Shown: piece after piece, positions 1 to 11,451 of the stretch
Position numbering within the stretch: the stretch's first letter is position 1
Layout of the letters: each line of letters begins with the position of its first letter
Source of the DNA: Candidula unifasciata
Lineage: Eukaryota; Mollusca; Gastropoda; Stylommatophora; Geomitridae
Assembly (NCBI GenBank): GCA_905116865.2
Contig: CAJHNH020000802.1
Span: 193,501-257,500, forward strand
DNA length: 64,000 nucleotides
Direction: 5' to 3'
Program-made: the position numbers and the translations under genes
Notes under the pieces: generated by a model
Database searches by the model: none
Seen by the model: only the letters and a program-made list of their open reading frames with translations
What the model was told of the DNA's origin: nothing

Positions 1-298
1 TATTATAAACACATATGCCAAATATTATTATATTGCATCTTTAAAACATCCGTACAGGCACAACCAGGGTTGTTTTGTCATGTTACACATTGGTTCCTCT
101 CCCCTGTTACAACTGTTCGTCCACCACAAGGGATGATGCGCACTTCTTTCAACCGCTAGGGAGAGAACGGTTTATTTGGGCGCAGATTAATGATAAGGTC
201 AAGCCGCCAGGCAGGGACAGTTCCTGCGCATTCGGGGGTGGTATATGGGCCACGTCAGTTTGAGGTCTCAGCACACGATCTTGTCCGATTGCTGTGCC
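1..298. other. No recognisable feature
   Basis: Unique-looking sequence. I see no exon, transposon motif or repeat that I can support. Confidence 0.4.
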
Positions 299-383
299 GT
301 TGCTGCTGTCTTGGCGGCTGTCCTGGCTGCTTTCCAAGCTGCTGTCCTGGCTGCTGTTCTGGCTGCTGTCCTGGCTGCTGACA
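299..383. repeat. Short minisatellite, CTGCTGTCCTGG unit
   Basis: About seven degenerate copies of a 12-15 bp unit related to CTGCTGTCCTGG. It gives Ala/Val-rich or Ser/Gln-rich translations depending on frame. I read it as non-coding. Confidence 0.7.
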
Positions 384-955
384 CGCGACAGTTTCTCAAC
401 GAAGAAATAAACGTCATCATGAAGGGCCAGATGCAATTACCTCTCGTATATGGGGATCATTTTTTTTTATTGCAATATCTTCCAAGTTTTTGTTTTTTTT
501 CCTCGGAAAGTTTCTTTGGGAGCTGGGACGCTTTCCTTTAGGTTGTTCACTATAAATGGTTCGTTTTCTCAATGAGAGTCTATGACTACCTGACCTGCCC
601 AGTGTAACTGGCAGTGTTTGAGAATCATAGGACAAGAGTATTTTATATATTTTTCTTGTCGCTTGGTGTTTAACAGCTTCCCAGGGCAAACTATGTAGGT
701 GTGGTTTAGCCTTCTGGCATGGTGCTGGCAAAGCGTTCATGTTTCGCATGCATACAGAAGTGCTATTTCTTAAAAACATAATTCTCTGCTTCATTCTTTA
801 GACAACTTTGTCTCATTTCAGGCATATAGTTATTTTACAAAAATCGTAAAGGTTGGTCTGATCAAAGTCATCTAGTCACTTTACCAAACTCATGGAGCCT
901 TGATGTAAACATTTAAAGTAACAGAAAGGCTGGCACTGCACACCTTGGCGGAGTA
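384..955. other. No recognisable feature
   Basis: The minus-strand ORF here (about 417-794) has no motif I recognise and no clear splice sites. Nothing else can be supported. Confidence 0.35.
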
Positions 956-959
956 TTGA

Positions 960-1205
960 TGCATGATAAGGCAGACGTGGTTAGGGCCTTATGGGAGGAG
1001 CACATGGATCACCAGTCTGGTGATTGATGCAGTGGGGAATGACGAAGGGATCTTGCCGATACTCGACGTTCAAAGGAAAGGCAAGACAAACATTCAATAA
1101 GAATTCTAGTGGCACCACCTTTATTGGAAATGTGCTGTTTGCTGAAGATGGGAACGGAGCGCTTGTGGGAATGCCCTGAGTGTTGTGATGTCAGCTCTTG
1201 AATCA
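960..1205 (+). pseudogene. Relic of I-like LINE 3' end
   Basis: Around 1150-1200 one plus frame reads TERLWECPECCDV. This matches in pattern the C-terminal Cys motif (SEHLWTCPEC) of the well-preserved I-like LINE at 42415-44807. A second relic at 50590-50660 has TER..CECTECCDA. The upstream part is decayed. This is a 5'-truncated non-LTR retrotransposon fragment with no coding capacity. Confidence 0.6.
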
Positions 1206-1448
1206 GCTTATCTCAACTCATATAAAGTATATCTACGAACCTATCAGCAGCTTATTCTCAAAGTCATCAAGTCATTATGGTAACTTCCGACAGTTAAAGT
1301 CATGTCACTAAGCATCGTGTCGTATTCATCGTGCTTTCTTACTGTTGCCTAAATCTCAACAGAGTCACAAAGTTATTTTCCGTACCTAGAAACTTCTGAA
1401 TCTTATCAGTCAAGCATTTATAATTTTCATACTTCATACATTTATGTA

Positions 1449-3180
1449 ATTGTACAACCTAGAGCTTGAACACAAATGTCAGCTGTCATTGTACAACCTA
1501 CAGCTCCAACACAAATGTCAGATGTCATTGTACAACCCACAGCTTCAACACAAATGTCAGCTGTCATTGTACAACCTACAGCTTCAACACAAATGTCAGC
1601 TGTCATTGTACAACCTACAGCTTCAACACAAATGTCAGCTGTCATTGTACAACCTACAGCTTTAAAACAAATGTCAGCTGTCATTGTACAACCTACAGCT
1701 TGCACACAAATGTCAGCTGTCATTGTACAACCTACAGCTTCAACACAACTGTCAGCTTTCATTATACAACCTACAGCTTCAACACAAATGTCAGCTGTCA
1801 TTGTACAAACTACAGTTTAAACATAAATGTCAGCTGTCATTATACAACCTACAGCTTCAACACAACTGTCAGCTTTCATTATACAACCTACAGCTTCAAC
1901 ACAAATGTCAGCTGTCATTGTACAACCTACAGCTTGAACACAAATGTCAGCTGTCATTGTACAACCTACAGCTTCAACACAAATGTCAGCTGTCATTGTA
2001 CAACCTACAGCTTGCACACAAATGTCAGCTGTCAATGTACAACCTACAGCTTCAATACAAATGTCAGCTGTCATTATACAACCTACAGCTTGAACACAAA
2101 TGTCAGCTGTCATTGTACAACCTACAGTTTGAACACAAATGTCAGCTGTCATTATTCAACCTACAGTTTGAACACAAATGTCAGCTGCCATTGTACAACC
2201 CGCAGCTTCAACGCAAATATCAGCTGTCATTATACAACCTACAGTTTGAACACAAATGTCAGCTGTCATTGTACAACCTACAGCTTGAACACAAATGTCA
2301 GCTGTCATTGTACAACCTACAGTTTGAACACAAATGTCAGTTGTCATTGTACAACCCACAGCTTCAACACAAAAGTCAACTGTCATTATACAACCTTCAG
2401 CTTAAACACAAATGTCAGCTGTCATTGTACAACCTACAGTTTGAACACAAATGTCAGCTGCCATTGTACAACCCACAGCTTCAAAACAAATTTCAGCTGT
2501 AATTGTACAACCTACAGCTTCAACACAAATGTCAGCTGTCATTGTACAACCCACAGCTTTAACACAAATGTCAGCTGTCATTGTACAACCTACAGCTTGA
2601 ACAAAAATGTCAGCTGTCATTATACAACCTACAGCTTGCACAAAAATGTCAGCTGTAATTGTACAACCTACAGTTTGAACACAAATGTCATCTGCTGTCA
2701 TTGTACAACCTACAGCTTCAACACAAATGTCAGCTGTCATTGTACAACCTACAGTTTGAACACAAATGTCAGCTGCCATTGTACAACCCGCAGCTTCAAA
2801 ACAAATTTCAGCTGTAATTGTACAACCTACAGCTTCAACACAAATGTCAGCTGTCATTGTACAACCCACAGCTTTAACACAAATGTCAGCTGTCATTGTA
2901 CAACCTACAGCTTGAACACAAATGTCAGCTGTCATTATACAACCTACAGCTTGCACAAAAATGTCAGCTGTAATTGTACAACCTACAGTTTGAACACAAA
3001 TGTCATCTGCTGTCATTGTACAACCTACAGCTTCAACACAAATGTCAGCTGTCATTGTACAACCTATAGCTTTAACATAAATGTCAGCTGTCTTTGTACA
3101 GCCTACAGTTTGAATACAAATGTCATCTGCTGTCATTGTACAACCTACAGCTTCAACACAAATGTCAGCTGTCATTGTAC
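1449..3180. repeat. 39-bp minisatellite, about 44 copies
   Basis: The unit is TACAACCTACAGCTTGAACA followed by CAAATGTCAGCTGTCATTG. Because 39 is a multiple of three, all plus frames and one minus frame stay open for long stretches. One is a 574-codon frame with the 13-residue period NTNVSCHCTTYSF. Occasional 42-bp units carry an extra triplet. A block of about eight units is itself duplicated 315 bp apart (distinctive variant at 2478 and 2793). I regard it as a satellite, because substitutions are no rarer at residue-changing positions than at silent ones by eye. Confidence 0.95.
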
Positions 3181-3356
3181 TAGCTCTTAAAGATGCTACG
3201 TTGCCCAGTCGTTTACTTTTTGTTTGTTAGTTAACACATCATTAATGCCTCATCAAAGCCATGTATTTCTCTGTCAATTCGCAGGCGACATATCTCAAGA
3301 CTGGCGTGAAGTCAATGTACTATGCCCATGTGAACCACCACTGGAATATTTTTATG

Positions 3357-3401
3357 AACACACACACACACATACACACGCGCACGCACGCATACACGCA
3401 T

Positions 3402-3438
<37 letters not shown>
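3357..3438. repeat. (CA)n microsatellite
   Basis: Interrupted CA dinucleotide run with some CG and TA variants. Confidence 0.95.
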
Positions 3439-3440
<2 letters not shown>

Positions 3441-3496
3441 TTAAACGTTGCGATATCTTCAAAACCAATCATGTATCCAGTTCAACTAGACACGTG

Positions 3497-4140
3497 AATT
3501 CATGCCGCTGTCTATGTTCAATTCTCTACAGCCAGATCTGTGAAGACATGCCGCTGTCTATGTTCAATTCTCTACAGCCAGATCTGTGAAGACATGCCGC
3601 TATGTTCAATTCTCTACAGCCAGATCTGTGAAGACATGCCGCTGTCTATGTTCGACTCTCTACAGCTAAATTAGTGAAGACATGCCGCTGTCTATGTTCA
3701 ACTCTCTACAGCCAGATCTGTGAATTCATGCCGCTGTCTATGTTCAATTCTCTACAGCCAGATCTGTGAATTCATGCCGCTGTCTATGTTCAATTCTCCA
3801 CAGCCAGATCTGTGAATTCATGCCGCTGTCTATGTTCAATTCTCTACAGCCAGATCTGTGAATTCGTGCCGCTGTCTATGTTCAATTCTCTACAGCCAGA
3901 TCTGTGAAGACATGCCGTTGTCTATGTTCAATTCTCTACAGCCAGATCTGTGAATTCATGCCGCTGTCTATGTTCAATTCTCTACAGCCAGATCTGTGAA
4001 GACATGCCGCTGTCTATGTTCAATTCTCTACAGCCAGATCTGTGAAGACATGCCGCTGTCTATGTTCAATTCTCTATAGCCAGATCTGTGAAGACATGCC
4101 GCTGTCTATGTTCAATTCTCTACAGCCAGATCTGTGAAGA
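3497..4140. repeat. 46-bp minisatellite, about 14 copies
   Basis: The unit contains ATGCCGCTGTCTATGTTCAA and CTCTACAGCCAGATCTGTGA. Two junction variants alternate (GAAGAC and GAATTC, the latter creating EcoRI sites). One copy near 3592 has lost four bases. Confidence 0.95.
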
Positions 4141-4670
4141 TACGATGATTTAAGTAACATTTACCCCAGCAGGACATCACATGCGGTGACACAAAGTGCC
4201 ACTATGCAGAAGAAGATCACAAGTAGAGAGTACCCAGAAACGACGTTCAACCGTCAGTCTAATTTGCGGCACATGGCAACAGCCAGGGTGGGGCTTCACA
4301 ATAACTAAAAAATGGCAACCCTAAAGGAGATGACGAAGATTAAACTAGGAACCGCTTGTTGAGTGTCCCAAATTTAGTTATTTTCAAAGTGTTCGTTATT
4401 TATAATATGGTGATAAAATTATGAATAACTTTTCTATTGTTTCTCTTATTTGTAAACAGTTGTATTTGCGTCTTGTCTTTTTTAAGAACAATGAATTACT
4501 CACTTTTAATTATTGTAACCTTTTATTTTTAACTGCATTATTTATGCACATGTTAATATATTTTTACCTATTTACTGTCAATTATTTACAGTCACCGAAA
4601 CTTGTTATAAATCACACAATGTTATATAATCGCTGTCGTCATACGAAAGGCAGTTTTGTGGTTGTTTAGT
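4141..4670. other. AT-rich stretch, no gene seen
   Basis: AT-rich sequence with a chance 82-codon hydrophobic ORF on the plus strand. I see no splice or start context that supports it. Confidence 0.35.
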
Positions 4671-4674
4671 CCCA

Positions 4675-4836
4675 CCCGGCTGTCGTCGAGGGCCCTAAAT
4701 ATAACTTAGATTTGAACGGGGTTTCTGGAACTTGTACCTGGGTGATCATCGTCTGAATTGGGGCACGTTGTGTCACCGGAATTGTATCGCTCGATGTGCG
4801 TTCCTGGTAGGTTTGAATGTCACTCACTAACACAAT
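4675..4836 (+). repeat. Dispersed repeat with CACT tail, copy 1
   Basis: Shares GGCCCTAAATAT, GGTTTCTGG, TTGTGTCACCGG and CCTGGTAGG blocks, in the same order, with copies near 61415-61506 and 63350-63515. The 3' side runs into GTCACTCACTAAC, a short version of the (CACT)n tail seen in the 61-kb copy. A short non-autonomous element is likely. I cannot name its family. Confidence 0.55.
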
Positions 4837-5455
4837 GTCAATTTTCTATCCTTCATGACAAGTATTAATTGCATTAGCTACTCATTATTTTATAGATATC
4901 ATTTATTTTACCCTACTGTCAAGTTGATTATGTCTATCATGCATTGATATGGTATCATGTATCTGCCTGTTTAAAACATGCTTTTTAAACATACCGTTGT
5001 GAACTTTGTTTGTGTACGTGAGGCATTCTTCTTTTACATTACTGGTATTACCATTTTTTTTTCTGCAGAAAATATTAACTAAACGATGGCATACAGTTTT
5101 GATGTTTGTCTTATAACACATTACCTGGCATAAATGGAAATACGTAGTACTCATGGGAATAGAAATGTGCAGCATTTTATCAGATGTGTTTACATTAACA
5201 AACCAGTGAGGAAATATTCTGTGCTTCAATGAAGTATACCTACCAGTGCCAGTTGTTGCTTTCGTGGTTGCTAACTCATCTGTGTAACATAGAAAAGATA
5301 TGGCATAAATCACTCGTTGCATACTGCAAAAAAAAAATATTTCATTTTTCATTACTTTTGTCATTTTATTATTTGAGCAATGAATGCACAGACATGAGAC
5401 TGCCTGTTATATTGCCGGCCATATTTCACGGTATTTCCTGGGCGTAGATTACAGT
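4837..5455. other. No recognisable feature
   Basis: AT-rich unique sequence. A 153-codon minus ORF lies at 4903-5364. It has no recognised motif, and I do not call it a gene. Confidence 0.35.
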
Positions 5456-5461
5456 AACACG

Positions 5462-6372
5462 TCAAGTGATGGATCAGTATCCACGTCATTAGACGTGGGG
5501 GTCATATAGTTATAGATCAGTTTCCACGTCACTAGACGTGTGCGTCATTAGTGATAGATCAGTTTCCACGTCAATAGACGGGTGGGACATATAGTGATAG
5601 ATCAGTATCCACGTCACTAGACGTGTGGGTCATATAGTGATAGATCAGTTTCCACGTCACTAGACGTGTGCGTCATTAGTGATAAATCAGTTTCCACGTC
5701 AATAGACGGGTGGGACATATAGTGATAGATCAGTATCCACGTCAATAGACGTGTGGGACATATAGTGATAGATCAGTTTCCACGTCACTAGACGTATTGG
5801 TCATATAGTGATAGATCAGTTTCCACGTCAATAGACGTGTGGGACATATAGTGATAGATCAGTTTCCACGTCAATAGACGTGTGCGTCATTAGTGATAGA
5901 TCAGTTTCCACGTCAATAGACGTGTGGGACATATAGTGATAAATCAGTTTCCACGTCAATAGACGTGTGGGACATATAGTGATAGATCAGTTTCCACGTC
6001 AATAGACGTGTGGGACATATAGTGATAGATCAGTTTCCACGTCAATAGACGTGTGGGACATATAGTGATAGATCAGTTTTCACGTCACTAGACGTGTGCG
6101 TCATTAGTGATAGATCAGTTTCCACGTGAATAGACGTGTGGGACATATAGTGATAGATCAGTATCCACGTCACTAGACGTGTGGGTCATATAGTGATAGA
6201 TCAGTTTCCACGTCACTAGACGTGTGGGTCATATAGTGATAGATCAGTTTCCACGTCACTAGACGTATTGGTCGTTTAGGGATAGATCAGTTTCCACGCC
6301 ACTAGACATATTGGTCGTATAGGGATAGATCAGTTTCCACGTCACTAGACGTGTTGCTTGTATAGTGATAGA
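5462..6372. repeat. 43-bp minisatellite with ACGT dyad, about 21 copies
   Basis: The unit is GATAGATCAGTTTCCACGTC followed by AATAGACGTGTGGGACATATAGT. Most copies contain a short inverted repeat, CACGTC..TAGACGTG. A shorter unit lacking part of the ATATAG segment occurs several times, and copies degrade towards the right edge. Confidence 0.95.
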
Positions 6373-6375
6373 TGT

Positions 6376-7050
6376 ATATTTTCTAGACCAATCGACACTT
6401 GGTAGGTGATGTAGTTAACATCATACCGGTGGCCTTTACCTCCCAGAACCTTACCTAGTATCCATTTTTACTCCTGTGATGTCGATTTATCAAACCCGCA
6501 TTGTTTTTAAAAGCCTATTTTGTATTTTAATGTGACCAGATTTTTAAAATTGCCGGCTTTTTATTTTTTTTTTTAATTTCAATATTTCTAATTTCATTCA
6601 GTCCCTACAGAACCTCTGTATTTGATTGATTTTGTTTCCAAGAGAAATCACCTATCTAAATCACCTCTATATCTTCATTTCCATACACTCAGTTCTGTTG
6701 TTGTTGTTGTTGTTGTTGTTGCTTGTTCATTGTCCACGTCTCTGCACCCTACAGCGTGGCTGTGTAGTCTACATAGCATTTGTCGATTCTCATTTTTAAT
6801 GTCTTGTTTATCTGTCCTGCTGTCGCATCTATCTGAACACACTTTAGCATTCCTATTTTCTTTCTCTTTCACCTCTGTCGTCATCTATGACTACGTGTCC
6901 GGGACGGAGAAACTTGTAACTTGTTCTAAAAACTCTTTGTTTACCCTGCTGTTCGACGATGGTCACTCTTTTCCACTGTTAATTACAACGATTTTTCCCC
7001 CTCTCTTTTTTCGAATATTACAATCTAAACCAAAATCATAACAATAGTAT
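6376..7050. other. No gene seen; short (GTT)n
   Basis: Contains a (GTT)n run at about 6693-6722 and pyrimidine-rich sequence. A 139-codon plus ORF spans it but shows no domain. Confidence 0.4.
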
Positions 7051-7054
7051 AGGC

Positions 7055-7440
7055 TTGGAAACCGGGAGAGGGGGGGGGGGAGCCTAACAGGTCTCGAGTT
7101 CAGGGTTCAAGCCCCAGTGATGGCTGGAATTTTTCACGTTGACTTCTAGTAATTTTCCCTGGTCTCTGGGTAGTAAAAACGGACGCTTGTGTGGTGTACT
7201 GTTAGTAAACGTAAAACAAATTATTGGGAGTTGGAATATCGAAAAGAGCAGTCCAAAGGCGCTGCCCGGGCAAAATTTGGAATTAAAAATTCACTCAAGT
7301 TTTTCAGGATCCTCGCCGGTGCTACGAAGTTCGTGCGCTGCGCTGAGAGGAACAGCAGAATGGAGCACGCATAGGTTACTACTCTTGTGCCAAGATGTTG
7401 ATCCGTTGTATCAACTACCTCAAACCAGACTTCGAAGCTG
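7055..7440 (+). mobile_element. tRNA-derived SINE family 1, copy 1
   Basis: The head has a polymerase III B-box-like GGTTCAAGCCCC. A body shared with copies at 31722-32110 and 53172-53668 follows: TTGACTTCTAGTAATTT, GCTGCCCGGGCAAAATTT, CAGGATCCTCGCCGGTGCTA and GATGTTGATCCGT. Order and spacing are conserved in all three. A run of G disrupts the A-box side in this copy. The ORFs inside are shadows. Confidence 0.8.
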
Positions 7441-8995
7441 AGAGAGCTGCTTTAAGACGCTGCTGAAGGGGCACATAAATCTGTTTATCACTAAATAACT
7501 GGAGAATCATCAGAATGAGCAGTCGCACAGTTTCTAACAACTTGTAGCTGAAACATCGACCGTCTCATACAAGAGAAGTGTCATTTGTTTTCCGTTGATA
7601 TATGTTTATCATTGGTGAGAAGGTTATATATATTTTCGTTGCTTGTCTATATCGTTCCTTTGTTAGCTTGTATCGACTGTAAACTTCGGCTGAAAGAATG
7701 ATTCACTTACTTCTGGGCTTTAGTCATAGAACTAGTTATGAGTTAGGAGTTATATTATCTTCACAGCACTCCGGACACACCCATAGGTGCTCAGATTCGC
7801 CTCTCAACATATTCATCAGAGTCACAGAGCAGCACGGTAACATTTAAGGATCAAACTAAGTTTGAGAACGTGATTCCACGGTATATGTATTATGTTTGTA
7901 AGTATTTATGAATGTGTGTATGTACGTATGTGTGTAGGACAACATAATAGGGTTATAAAGTATATACACCATGCGAATAATAATGAAAGTAGGTTAATGA
8001 GGTACAAGCCCTGTTTTCGTTAAACAGTCGCAGGAAAAAATGTTCAATGAAAGGCCGGCAGTCTATGTCCGAGACCATGTGATACCAGTGCCGTCCAAAA
8101 CGAGACGCATTCCTGTCTCCATCAATGGTTTGTGGTTGTCAAATAATTAGTTGACACTGCTTGTTCCCAGCATACAGAATCAATCATACTGTTTGGTTCC
8201 GGTAAAAATGGACGCTAGGCAGGGGCACTGTTTGGAGCCGAGGCAAACTTTTTACTTCTGCCGGACGGTGGCCGATGCATTTTTGCTCCATTTGTAGACT
8301 GGATATAGTTTTGTCACCCAGCTTCTGGGCTGAATGCATGGCGTGACACTGTGAGCGGCGGATTTCATTTTTTCTACTGTGACCAACGTGATGGTGTGAA
8401 TTGTAGATTCAGAAAATGGCGCGATGTCTGTGGTCGTAATGTTGGTGGTGCCCATATGTGATTAAAATTGATCGCGTGGGCAACTGCAGATCTGTTGGCG
8501 ACAAGTTCTTCTATCATCAATGATGAACTGCATTTCTAATGTTGGACTGTTTGTGTTAACACTTCGGATGGCTACCGTATGCTTTAATGCGGGTGTATGC
8601 TAGATATGCTGAGACAGCAGTCTGTCAATCTTTCCACAAGGACTGTGATAAACATTCTGGGTGTTTTTCGTTGGCATAGGAGCGGAGCAAAGATGAGGTG
8701 ACCCGTTTGCTATGAGGCTTAAATTAAGATTACAAGACTACCAGACTACCAATGGTACTGATGATGTGAAAACAAAGGAAAAATGTGACACCAAACACAG
8801 AACATGGACACTAGACGAAACAACAGTTAAACCTACCCCAGTCTGGTAAGTACACGTCATTCTCTGTAATTGGAATAAAGAGGCATCAATGATTCACACA
8901 CTCTCTAGTAGATGAAGTATGCATTGAATTATATAACATTAGGATATGAGTTTTATAGATTTTTTTCTTTCTAACTGTGTGTATTGACCATGTTT
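7441..8995. other. Mostly unassigned sequence
   Basis: No repeat or exon that I can prove. A 67-codon minus frame at 8252-8455 looks more protein-like than its surroundings (Ser/Thr-rich, ending NASATVRQK) but has no recognised domain or clear splice sites. Confidence 0.4.
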
Positions 8996-9435
8996 GGGGC
9001 TGCATGGGACGTGGTGGGGGAGGGGTGGGACTTGGAGAGGTGGGACTTGGTGGGGAGAGGTGGGACGTGGTGAGGAGAGGTGGGACTTGGTGGGACGTGG
9101 TGGGGGGGAGGGGTGGGACTTGGTGGGACGTTTTGGGGGAGAGGTGGGACTTGGTGGGACGTGGTGAGGAGAGGTGGGACTTTGTGGGACGTGGTTGGGA
9201 GAGGTGGGACTTGATGGGGAGAGGTGGGACGTGGTGAGGAGAGGTGGGACTTGGTGGGACGTGGTTGGGAGAGGTGGGACTTGATGGGGAGAGGTGGGAC
9301 GTGGTGAGGAGAGGTGGGACTTGGTGGGACGTGGTGGGGGAGGGGTAGAACTTGGTAAGGGAGAGTGGGACTTAGTGGGACGTGGTGGGGAAGAGGTGGG
9401 ACTTGGTGGGACGTGGTGAGGGAGGGGTGGGAATT
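8996..9435 (+). repeat. G-rich minisatellite (GGTGGGACTTGGTGGGACG)
   Basis: Degenerate copies built from GGTGGGACTTGG, GGTGGGACGTGG and TGAGGAGA blocks. The plus strand is strongly G-rich with repeated runs of three or more G, giving many potential G-quadruplex arrangements. The 86-codon Gly/Trp-rich ORF is a by-product. Confidence 0.9.
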
Positions 9436-9544
9436 TATGGGTTTTGAGCCTGGCGATTTAGAGCACCAAAGATGTAAGTACGAATTGCCAAGGTTAGCAT
9501 GTTTATTTTCAAATCGACAAAAAATCTCTCATCACATAATCTAG

Positions 9545-9640
9545 CCCTAACTGTGAAACTAGGTAAAGTTCTGGGAAGTAAAGGCAGTCGCCATGATGTT
9601 GACCATATCACCTGTCAAGTGCTGATGGGTGTATACAGTC
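9545..9640 (+). repeat. SINE family 2, 3' fragment
   Basis: The segment with TTCTGGGAAGTAAAGGCAG and ATGATGTTGACCATAT resembles the 3' parts of the tRNA-like elements at 32691-32895 and 50250-50425. The tRNA-like head is absent. Confidence 0.5.
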
Positions 9641-9894
9641 CAGATCTTACACAACGTGCCCAATACGCCCGATGGACTGGAAAAAGCTCATGTCTTTTCT
9701 TCAAAAGTCCCTGGCGTGTAGCTTTGGTAGTGCCTCGTGTACTTTCAGTCAGTTCTGACACAGATGATCTTTTCATGATGTCAGACTGTCCAGTATCTTT
9801 TCTCTCGGTCTCCCTCTGCCTCTCTTCTATTCCAGCTTTACCAGTGACACGATGCACACCCGTTTTCCGCTTCTCATCATGTGACCAAAGAGTG

Positions 9895-10125
9895 TAGAGT
9901 GCCTCCTTTTTCTTGTTCTTCTTCGCGTTCACCAGCTGTAAACTCTGGCGGAAAGTTCTGGTTGATCGTCCACTACTGAACTGCAGTCCTGCTCCAGAAC
10001 CTGAGTGTTGCGTGTGCATCAGTTTTACAGATCTCATTCTCTTGAATACAGACTGTTGGTTCCTTGCCTCTCCGGCAGATGCACTCCGACTTCAAAGGAA
10101 GCTCCCCAATTAGTCGACTCCTACG
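9895..10125. repeat. Dispersed repeat pair, copy 1
   Basis: The segment around CAGCTGTAAACTCTGGCGGA, followed by a weaker match ending near CTCGGGGAG/CTCCCCAATTAGTCGAC, is homologous to 11695-11905. In the minus direction both can be read as ..FxQSLQLxNA... I cannot assign the repeat to a known class. Confidence 0.5.
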
Positions 10126-10275
10126 ACATGCTTTTGGGGAGGTAGTGGGTCTATTCTTGTTTTCCCCAAAATGGGGCCCCAGTAAACGTAGGCAACACCC
10201 TGAAGAACATTTAGATATACTGAGAAACACAGACAAAAACCATGACTCAAAACCTGTTCGTGTTCGTCCAGCACA

Positions 10276-10790
10276 GGTACATAATATGTAGGAGTCCGGT
10301 CACGTCAACAAACAGATGTACATAACAACCCAGAGTCCGGTCCTAAACAATCTGATGCATACAACGTGCCGGAGACCGTCATGTAAACCAAATGATGAAT
10401 ATAACGTGCCGAAGTCCGTCATGTAAACAAACAGAGGCACATAACGTACCTGAGTCCGGTCATGTAAATGAACTGATGCACCTAATGTGCTTGAGTCCGG
10501 CCACGTAAACAAAATGAGGCATATAACATGCCGTAGTCCAGTCATGTAAATAAAGTGATGCAAATAATGGGTTTGAGTCGGTCACATAAACAAAACAGAG
10601 GCACATAACGTGCTGGAGTCCGGTCATGTAAACCAACTGATGAACATAACGTGCCGGAGTCCGGTCATGTAAACCAACTGATGAACATAACGTGCCGGAG
10701 TCCGGTCATGTAAACCAACTGATGAACATAACGTGCCGGAGTCCGGTCATGTAAACCAACTGATGCAAATAACGTGCCGGAGTCACAGTC
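10276..10790. repeat. 41-bp minisatellite, about 12 copies
   Basis: The unit contains ACATAACGTGCCGGAGTCCG and GTCATGTAAACCAACTGATG. The rightmost four copies are nearly identical and the left copies diverged, which suggests recent expansion from the right. Confidence 0.95.
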
Positions 10791-10956
10791 GACACAAACA
10801 AAGAAAGACAGGACGATTACGAAGTTTGTGTTAGTAAAGATGATGACGTTCGTAGCCGTGATCTGAAAAGAGTGCTACTCTGTGAGTTTTGTTCAAACAA
10901 AATTACCTCATAATTCAACATATCACGACATAATTTCCCGAACATCAAACTCTTCA

Positions 10957-11161
10957 CACTATACATGTACACGGCATAGTAACAACTCACCTGTTCGCAC
11001 TGAACATGTACACGGCATAGTAACAACTCACCTGTTCGCACTGAACATGTACACGGCATAGTAACAACTCACCTGTTCGCACTGAACATGTACACGGCAT
11101 AGTAACAACTCACCTGTTCGCACTGAACATGTACACGGCATAGTAACAACTCACCTGTTCG
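10957..11161 (-). repeat. 41-bp minisatellite duplicating a splice donor, 5 copies
   Basis: Five 41-bp copies, nearly identical. On the minus strand each contains CGAACAGGTGAGTTG, an exact copy of the 3' end and donor of gene B exon 3. The first copy in the direction of transcription forms the exon boundary at 11155. The others place equivalent donors at 11114, 11073, 11032 and 10991. Confidence 0.9.
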
Positions 11162-11451
11162 CACTGAGCAGGTCTCACTCTCAGTATAATTAGTCTTTAA
11201 ACACAGCGAGTAGGATAGTTTCATGATTCCAGTGCTGTTTGCACTTGCCGAGTAAGTGACACACGGCGTTCCGTTGTTGGCGACTACAACAGCGCGGAAG
11301 GACATCTGACTGTAGCAGGGCGTGATGGCACTGGAACAGCACAGCTCAAAGAAGTCTCTTGGGTACACAGATATGGCAAAGTGACAATGTGTGCTGACAC
11401 TTCTCCGGACCGAACCATTGGTAGTTAACGTCATGCTGGCAATATCCACTT
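11155..11451 (-). CDS. Gene B exon 3 (Cys-rich ectodomain, 99 codons)
   Basis: Minus-strand exon with acceptor TTCTGTTTCAG and donor CAG|GTGAGT, 297 bp, entering and leaving in phase 1. Its first two bases complete a codon begun by the last base of the exon at 16331, so the two join in frame. The translation starts VDIASMTLTTNGSV. It has seven cysteines (including a CC pair) and three N-glycosylation sequons (NGS, NST, NYT), as expected of a secreted or cell-surface ectodomain. I do not recognise the fold; an Ig-like or other Cys-rich domain is possible. Its donor lies in a 41-bp tandem repeat, so several alternative 5' splice sites follow. The next exon is not found and would lie below 11 kb. 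Confidence 0.65.

Noticed and set aside
1466..3190. 574-codon ORF as a gene
   Set aside because: It is a 39-bp satellite open in several frames and on both strands, with no splice sites, signal peptide or skewed substitution pattern.
9615..10037. 140-aa minus ORF as an exon of gene B
   Set aside because: Its recognisable part (RQSLQLVNA) is a dispersed repeat also at 11.7 kb, and no splice sites in phase were found.
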